A program made the position numbers and the translations under genes. The notes under the pieces are model-generated. The model did no database searches, was not told the DNA's origin, and saw only the letters and a list, made by a program, of their open reading frames with translations. From positions 1 through 64,000 of the forward strand of contig JAFSIV010000017.1 in NCBI GenBank assembly GCA_017439585.1: a stretch of 64,000 bases of DNA. The letters run 5' to 3'. The DNA comes from Clostridia bacterium (GTDB lineage: Bacteria > Bacillota > Clostridia > Oscillospirales > Acutalibacteraceae). This document shows, piece by piece, positions 59,935 to 64,000 of the stretch. The number at the start of each line of letters is the position of its first letter. The first letter of the stretch is position 1.

Positions 59935-61608
59935 TTATGGATTTACATAAATGGTTTTATTGGTAGTATAAATAACCATACCGGGTTTAGCGCCCGACGG
60001 TTTTTTAACATTTTTGATTAAAGTATAATCAACAGGCACCTGAGCAGAAGAGGAGGCTTTTGAGTTTTGAGCCGCTAATTTGGCGGCAAATAAAATGGTT
60101 TCGTCGCTTATATCCTCACCGCCGCAAAATACAACAACATGCGAACCCGGAATATTCTTGGTATGAAACCAGAGGTCATTCTTAGAGGCTAGCTTGGTGG
60201 TTATATAATCGTTTTGTGTATTATTTTTACCAACAAGTATTTTAAAGCCTTCGATACTTTTATATTCTTTAAAACTGTTTAGAACAGGTTTTTGTTTTTT
60301 AGTATTCGCTGATTTTATATATCCTGTTAACAATAATTCCTGTCTTATTTCTTCAAGTTCCGAAATGGTAGAGCATCTGGAAATAGCATCTAAAACTGAG
60401 TCGAAATATAAAATTTCTTTTAGGTCCAGCTCGGTTAGAGCAGTTAAGGTTTGCTCAGCGGTATAGGTTTTTTTATAGTCCTTAAAATATTTCTCGGCAT
60501 TTTTTGAGGGGCTAAGAGCGGGGTTGAGCGGAATTTCTATTGAATTTAAATTTTCGTCATAATAGTTTTGCACAACCGCTTTTTCAGAGCCGTTTTTAAT
60601 ATTATAAAGATTTGCTTTTAAAAGCTCGCCATAAATTCTAAGCAGCTCTCGGTCTTTGCATTTTTCAAGCTCTTCTAAACGCAAAGCTAATTTCTTTTCG
60701 GTTCGGTTTTTAAGATTTGTTATAAGCCTTATAATATCGTGAGCATAAGCTTTTATACGGCTTTGGGTGTCTCTCAATGTATAAAAACTATCAAGCATAA
60801 GGCTGAAGCTTTCGAAGTTTTCGTTTTTAAAGCTATTACCATACTGATTTATGGGCATAAAACAGTAATCAAGCGGGCTACCATCCGGTTTATAGATTAT
60901 ATTGGGGGAGGGCTTTTCTAAAATAAAGCTTTTTATCTCGTTTAAAGCATGGTCTAAGCTTAAACCTTTTTTGAAAAGATATTCTGCTTCTCGGCAAACT
61001 AGCGGAGAAAACCCGTCAAGCTTGGATAAAAGAAATTTTGCAATATCTAAGTTTTCAAAAGCTATTTTGTTGCAAAAGGTTTTAAAATCACATTTAAGAG
61101 GATTTTCTTTTTTTAATCTTTCGGGGTATTCATAAATGGCATTAGGCAGAATATATCGCTTCGAGGTTTCAACATCGCTTCGTCTTAAAGAATCAATAAT
61201 TTTACCCTCGTTGTTTACGAGTATAATATTTGCGCTGCCACTTATAAGCTCGCATATAAGCTTTAATTTTATGCTATCGCCCATTTCGTTTGTTGCCAAG
61301 AAGTTAAGCTCGGCAACTCGCTCAAAATCAGGCTGAGTAACGCTTTCTAATTTTGCGCTTGATAGGTATTTTCTAAGCAGCATACAAAAATTAGGAGGAA
61401 CAGCCGGATTTTCATACTTGTTTTCGGTAAAATGAAGTCGGGCGTTTCCTTGCCTTATGGTTATAAAAAGTCGTTTAGCAAATCCCTTTTTGCGCAACAA
61501 AAATACCAACTCGTCTTTTGAGGGCTGGTAAATTTTATCTATATGACTGCCTATGGCTTCATTTAATTCTTTAAGAATTAGGTTTAGAAGAACACCGTCA
61601 AACGCCAT
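59935..61608 (-). CDS. rqcH: ribosome quality control factor RqcH (NFACT / fibronectin-binding family)
   Basis: The 557-residue protein has NFACT-N (MAFDGVLLNLILKELNEAI, then FTIRQGNARLHFTENKYENP-like motifs), two HhH-type segments, a coiled coil (about 280-330) and NFACT-R (ASKNDLWFHTKNIPGSHVV, ending TTNKTIYVNP). In Firmicutes RqcH recruits tRNA-Ala to stalled 50S subunits and adds alanine tails that mark the peptide for breakdown. It overlaps trmK by 11 bases. Confidence 0.93.
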   Translation of the reverse strand: MAFDGVLLNLILKELNEAIGSHIDKIYQPSKDELVFLLRKKGFAKRLFITIRQGNARLHFTENKYENPAVPPNFCMLLRKYLSSAKLESVTQPDFERVAELNFLATNEMGDSIKLKLICELISGSANIILVNNEGKIIDSLRRSDVETSKRYILPNAIYEYPERLKKENPLKCDFKTFCNKIAFENLDIAKFLLSKLDGFSPLVCREAEYLFKKGLSLDHALNEIKSFILEKPSPNIIYKPDGSPLDYCFMPINQYGNSFKNENFESFSLMLDSFYTLRDTQSRIKAYAHDIIRLITNLKNRTEKKLALRLEELEKCKDRELLRIYGELLKANLYNIKNGSEKAVVQNYYDENLNSIEIPLNPALSPSKNAEKYFKDYKKTYTAEQTLTALTELDLKEILYFDSVLDAISRCSTISELEEIRQELLLTGYIKSANTKKQKPVLNSFKEYKSIEGFKILVGKNNTQNDYITTKLASKNDLWFHTKNIPGSHVVVFCGGEDISDETILFAAKLAAQNSKASSSAQVPVDYTLIKNVKKPSGAKPGMVIYTTNKTIYVNP

Positions 61609-62281
61609 TTAAAACTTCCTTAATTTCGGTAAAAACCTGTTTATAGTATAAAAATTCTTTTTCTTTTTGAGGGATATTTGCAAGACTTTCCATACATTTT
61701 CTGTTTCTTTCAAGCTGTTTTTTTATGTATTTATATCCGCTTTCGGTTTTAGGATTGACTTTGCCGATAAAATAAAAGCCTTCGTTTTTAGGGTTAAAAT
61801 TCCCCTTGAAACAAACCTGCATTACAGAATAAAGCTTTGAGTTTTCAAAAACCGCTTTTTCGCTTATAATTTCATAGCCGTTTTGATATAAAAATTTTCG
61901 CAAGGCTTCGGGTGAGGTGGTTGGCTGCAAAATAAGATTAAAATCTTTTCTTGCGGCAATCCTTTCGCCGTTTCTAATTATTTCTGCAATAACCTCGCCG
62001 CCCATACCTGCAATTATCGCGGTATCAACCTCGCCAGGATTTATGGCAGAAAAACCGTCAGACAGACGAAGGTCTATTCCTGAAATTCCCGATTTTTCTA
62101 TATTTTTTCGGGCATTTTCGAGCGGCTTTTTTGCAATATCTGCCGCGATAACCTTGTCTGCCTTTTTGCTTTCAATTAAATGTATGGCAAGAAAGCCGTG
62201 GTCTGTTCCGATATCACAAACCATAGCTTTCTCATTTATAAATTCTGAAATTGTTAAAAGTCGCTCACTTAGCTTCAACAT
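61598..62281 (-). CDS. trmK: tRNA (adenine(22)-N1)-methyltransferase
   Basis: The 227-residue protein matches TrmK/YqfN: MLKLSERLLTISEFI, CDIGTDHGFLAIHLIES (SAM site), DLRLSDGFSAI, IIAGMGGEVIAEII and LILQPTTSPEALRKFL, then a C-terminal coiled region. It methylates A22 of tRNAs with SAM. It starts at the last base of the DUF1858 gene stop, and it overlaps rqcH, so the genes are tightly co-translated. Confidence 0.95.
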   Translation of the reverse strand: MLKLSERLLTISEFINEKAMVCDIGTDHGFLAIHLIESKKADKVIAADIAKKPLENARKNIEKSGISGIDLRLSDGFSAINPGEVDTAIIAGMGGEVIAEIIRNGERIAARKDFNLILQPTTSPEALRKFLYQNGYEIISEKAVFENSKLYSVMQVCFKGNFNPKNEGFYFIGKVNPKTESGYKYIKKQLERNRKCMESLANIPQKEKEFLYYKQVFTEIKEVLNGV

Positions 62282-62481
62282 TATTTGTTTTCGAAATACT
62301 TGTTAAGCTTTTCAACTAATTCATCACAATCGGTTCCATGCACCATACAAGCCTGTTCAATGCTTTCGCCTCTGGCTGAGGGACAACCTAAACAATGCAT
62401 ACCGATTTCAAGAAAATATTTTGCACATCCTGAATCCATATCAAGAACATCGCCAATAATCATATCTTTTGTAATTTTCAT
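62281..62481 (-). CDS. DUF1858 (hybrid-cluster-associated disulfide) domain protein
   Basis: This 66-residue protein starts MKITKDMIIGDVLDMD and has the DUF1858 pattern FLEIGMHCLGCPSARGESIEQACMVHG with two close cysteines (CLGC). The family name comes from association with hybrid-cluster proteins; a redox or metal role is inferred. The ATG at 62481 fits AAAGGATG better than the ATG at 62490. Confidence 0.88.
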   Translation of the reverse strand: MKITKDMIIGDVLDMDSGCAKYFLEIGMHCLGCPSARGESIEQACMVHGTDCDELVEKLNKYFENK

Positions 62482-62515
62482 TTTTATCATCCTTTTTTTA
62501 AATTTATTATTAGTA

Positions 62516-63487
62516 TTAAAATAAAATTGGTTCGCTATTCAAATTTTTTCTCGCGTGGTTAAAAAGTTTGCGGTTATCCATTGCCCATATTCTTGAAGAA
62601 AAATCGTCCGCCGCAACATCGCAAACCGCTTCTTGCATTTCATAAATTCTAGAATCCATTAAGTCAAGCTCGCTTAAAAGCTCGGCTTCGATAAACATTG
62701 GTCTTACCGCGGCACCGAATTCAGGCTCACCGTGGTGAGATAGACACATATGTTCAAGAAGCATTGCGGTTTTAGGATTTAAGGATAGCTTTTCGGCATA
62801 TCGGTTTATGGTCATAGCTCCCATTGCCAAATGACCTATTAAATTTCCCTCAACCGAGTATCCGGTTGCAATTCCGGTATCTGCAACCTCAAATTCATCA
62901 AGCTTTGCAATATCATGCAAAATAGCTCCCGAAATTAAAAGCTCTTTATCAACAAAGGGATAAATTTCGCAAACCTTTTCGCATAAACGCACAATAGATA
63001 AGGTATGCAATAAAAGTCCTCCGCGAACAGCGTGGTGCAGTTTAAAAGCGGCAGGCCAATATAAAAGGGCAGTTCGTTTATCCTTTAAAATAGCTGAAAC
63101 TATAACTTTAAGGTCATTATCCTCAAAACTTTCGGCTATATTTAAAAGCGCCGAATACATTTGCTCGCCTGAATAACCCGCAGTTTTAACAAAATCCTCG
63201 GCTTTAATCCCGTCTGCCTCGGTTACGGGACGGATTTTATCAATTTTAAGCTGGTCCGCGCCGTTATATTGAGTGATAAGACCTCTGATTTTAACTAGCG
63301 CATTAGCGGTATATTCACCGTGAAGCTCTTTTGAATAACGCCAAAGCTTAGCATTGATTTCTCCCGTAGAATCGCCTAGCATAATGTCGAGATATGTGTC
63401 TCCCTTAGAGGAGGTTTTAGAGTCAATACTTTTAATAATGCAAAAGCCTTCAACAAGACCTTTGTTATCAAGAGGAGTGAAATTCAT
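62516..63487 (-). CDS. yhaM: 3'-5' exoribonuclease YhaM family (OB fold + HD domain)
   Basis: The 323-residue protein has an N-terminal OB-fold tRNA/ssDNA-binding domain (about 10-95; DTYLDIMLGDSTGEINAKLW) and an HD domain with HHAVRGGLLLHTLS, GAILHDIAKLDEF and LEHMCLSHHGEPEFGA. YhaM trims RNA and DNA 3' ends. The ATG at 63487 is used because GGAG lies 9 bases upstream; the TTG at 63502 is inside that site. It is divergent from the thiamine gene. Confidence 0.93.
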   Translation of the reverse strand: MNFTPLDNKGLVEGFCIIKSIDSKTSSKGDTYLDIMLGDSTGEINAKLWRYSKELHGEYTANALVKIRGLITQYNGADQLKIDKIRPVTEADGIKAEDFVKTAGYSGEQMYSALLNIAESFEDNDLKVIVSAILKDKRTALLYWPAAFKLHHAVRGGLLLHTLSIVRLCEKVCEIYPFVDKELLISGAILHDIAKLDEFEVADTGIATGYSVEGNLIGHLAMGAMTINRYAEKLSLNPKTAMLLEHMCLSHHGEPEFGAAVRPMFIEAELLSELDLMDSRIYEMQEAVCDVAADDFSSRIWAMDNRKLFNHARKNLNSEPILF

Positions 63488-63617
63488 AGCATAAATCTCC
63501 AATTTATATTTTATCTATATGATTATACTATAATTTATTTAATTATTCAAGTTTTAGATTGACTTAAATAGAAATATTATATAAAATAATATTATAAAAC
63601 TTAAAAGGAAAATAAAA

Positions 63618-64000
63618 ATGCAAACTTGTTATATTTTTTCTGCGGCAGATGGGTTGCCCGAAAAGCTTGAAATAAAAAAAGGCGACCTTGTTATTGCGGC
63701 TGATTTGGGATTTGAAAATGCTGGAAAATTAGGAGTTAAACCTGATATTGTTTTAGGTGATTTCGATTCATTGGGGTATGAGCCTTCGGGAATAGAAATC
63801 ATAAAACACCCTGTAAGAAAAGACGATACCGATACCTTGCTTGCTATAAAGGTGGGACTGGGCAAAGGCTATAAAAAATTCGTTATTTATGGTGGAACAG
63901 GCGGCAGATTAGACCATACAATAGCAAATATTCAGTCGCTTGCATTTTTAGCCGAGAATAATGCTTTTGGCATTTTAAAGGGTGATAAATATTGCGTTAC
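63618..64000 (+). CDS. thiN: thiamine pyrophosphokinase (N-terminal part, runs off the right edge)
   Basis: The frame starts at ATG 63618, after AAAAGGAAA, and reads MQTCYIFSAADG... It shows the family motifs IVLGDFDSLG, HPVRKDDTDTLLAI and YGGTGGRLDHTIANIQSL. These are the metal and thiamine sites of thiamine pyrophosphokinase, which makes thiamine diphosphate from thiamine and ATP. About 127 of the usual ~210 residues are in the window. Confidence 0.9.
   Translation, partial: MQTCYIFSAADGLPEKLEIKKGDLVIAADLGFENAGKLGVKPDIVLGDFDSLGYEPSGIEIIKHPVRKDDTDTLLAIKVGLGKGYKKFVIYGGTGGRLDHTIANIQSLAFLAENNAFGILKGDKYCV

Noticed and set aside
1..64000. CRISPR array, rRNA genes, integrase or transposase genes, restriction or other defence genes
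   Set aside because: Looked for on both strands; none seen.

Overview
The window is a 64-kb piece of chromosome from a low-GC, spore-forming Firmicute, most likely a gut-type member of the class Clostridia (Oscillospirales/Ruminococcaceae-like). This rests on dipicolinate synthase genes (spoVFA/spoVFB), a SpoIIQ-like M23 protein, an IspH-S1 fusion, a CIRCE/HrcA heat-shock operon, a T-box leader before aspS, and near-consensus sigma-A promoters (TTGACA/TATAAT) with AGGAGG ribosome-binding sites. Almost all of it is housekeeping sequence; the accessory content is small.

Layout. 1-5 kb (minus strand): the start of ppdK, then rlmD, a beta-lactamase-fold serine hydrolase and malQ. 5-8 kb: a secreted G5/3D cell-wall protein, trmO and a membrane protein. 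8-12.5 kb (plus): trmL behind a structured leader RNA, then the glycolytic run pgk-tpiA-gpmI. 12.5-19 kb (minus): pfkB/fruK-nadE, a tRNA-Leu(UAG) gene with a duplicated 5' end, and a flavoprotein-cmk-ispH/rpsA operon. 19-21 kb: three orphan phage-tail-like genes including a collagen-like fibre. 21-26 kb: hrcA-grpE-dnaK-dnaJ, followed by a 224-bp MITE-like element. 26-30.5 kb: an AIM24-family protein, a lipoprotein, and a Crp/Fnr regulator with a NitT/TauT-type ABC importer. 30.8-34 kb: sporulation genes and cca. 34-42 kb (plus): murC, alaX, gtrA, prmA, prfB, a trigger-factor-like lipoprotein and an ABC-F ATPase. 42-49 kb: mscL, an asparaginase, and the tRNA-dependent amidation operon aspS/gatC-gatA-gatB behind a T-box. 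49-58 kb (minus): a Sfp-type transferase, then pgeF, a hydrolase, murF, ddl, a Mn-type cation exporter and a phosphodiesterase. 57-59 kb: an exopolysaccharide tyrosine kinase, its modulator and its phosphatase. 59-63.5 kb: a TIM-barrel protein, rqcH, trmK, a DUF1858 protein and yhaM. A partial thiamine pyrophosphokinase gene ends the window.

The most interesting observations are these. (1) The same three-hairpin RNA architecture precedes two unrelated genes, trmL and ddl. It has a nearly invariant internal-loop hairpin with compensatory changes, and a last stem that buries the Shine-Dalgarno sequence. This is a candidate undescribed riboswitch-like regulator. (2) The GatA in the AspRS-GatC/GatA/GatB operon has lost all three catalytic residues of the amidase triad and its N-terminal region. 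Together with the AspRS-GatC fusion, this suggests a non-canonical amidotransferase. (3) There are several repeat structures: a MITE-like element, a 157-bp near-palindrome, a duplicated tRNA 5' half and a small palindrome family. All calls come from reading the sequence alone; no database searches were run.
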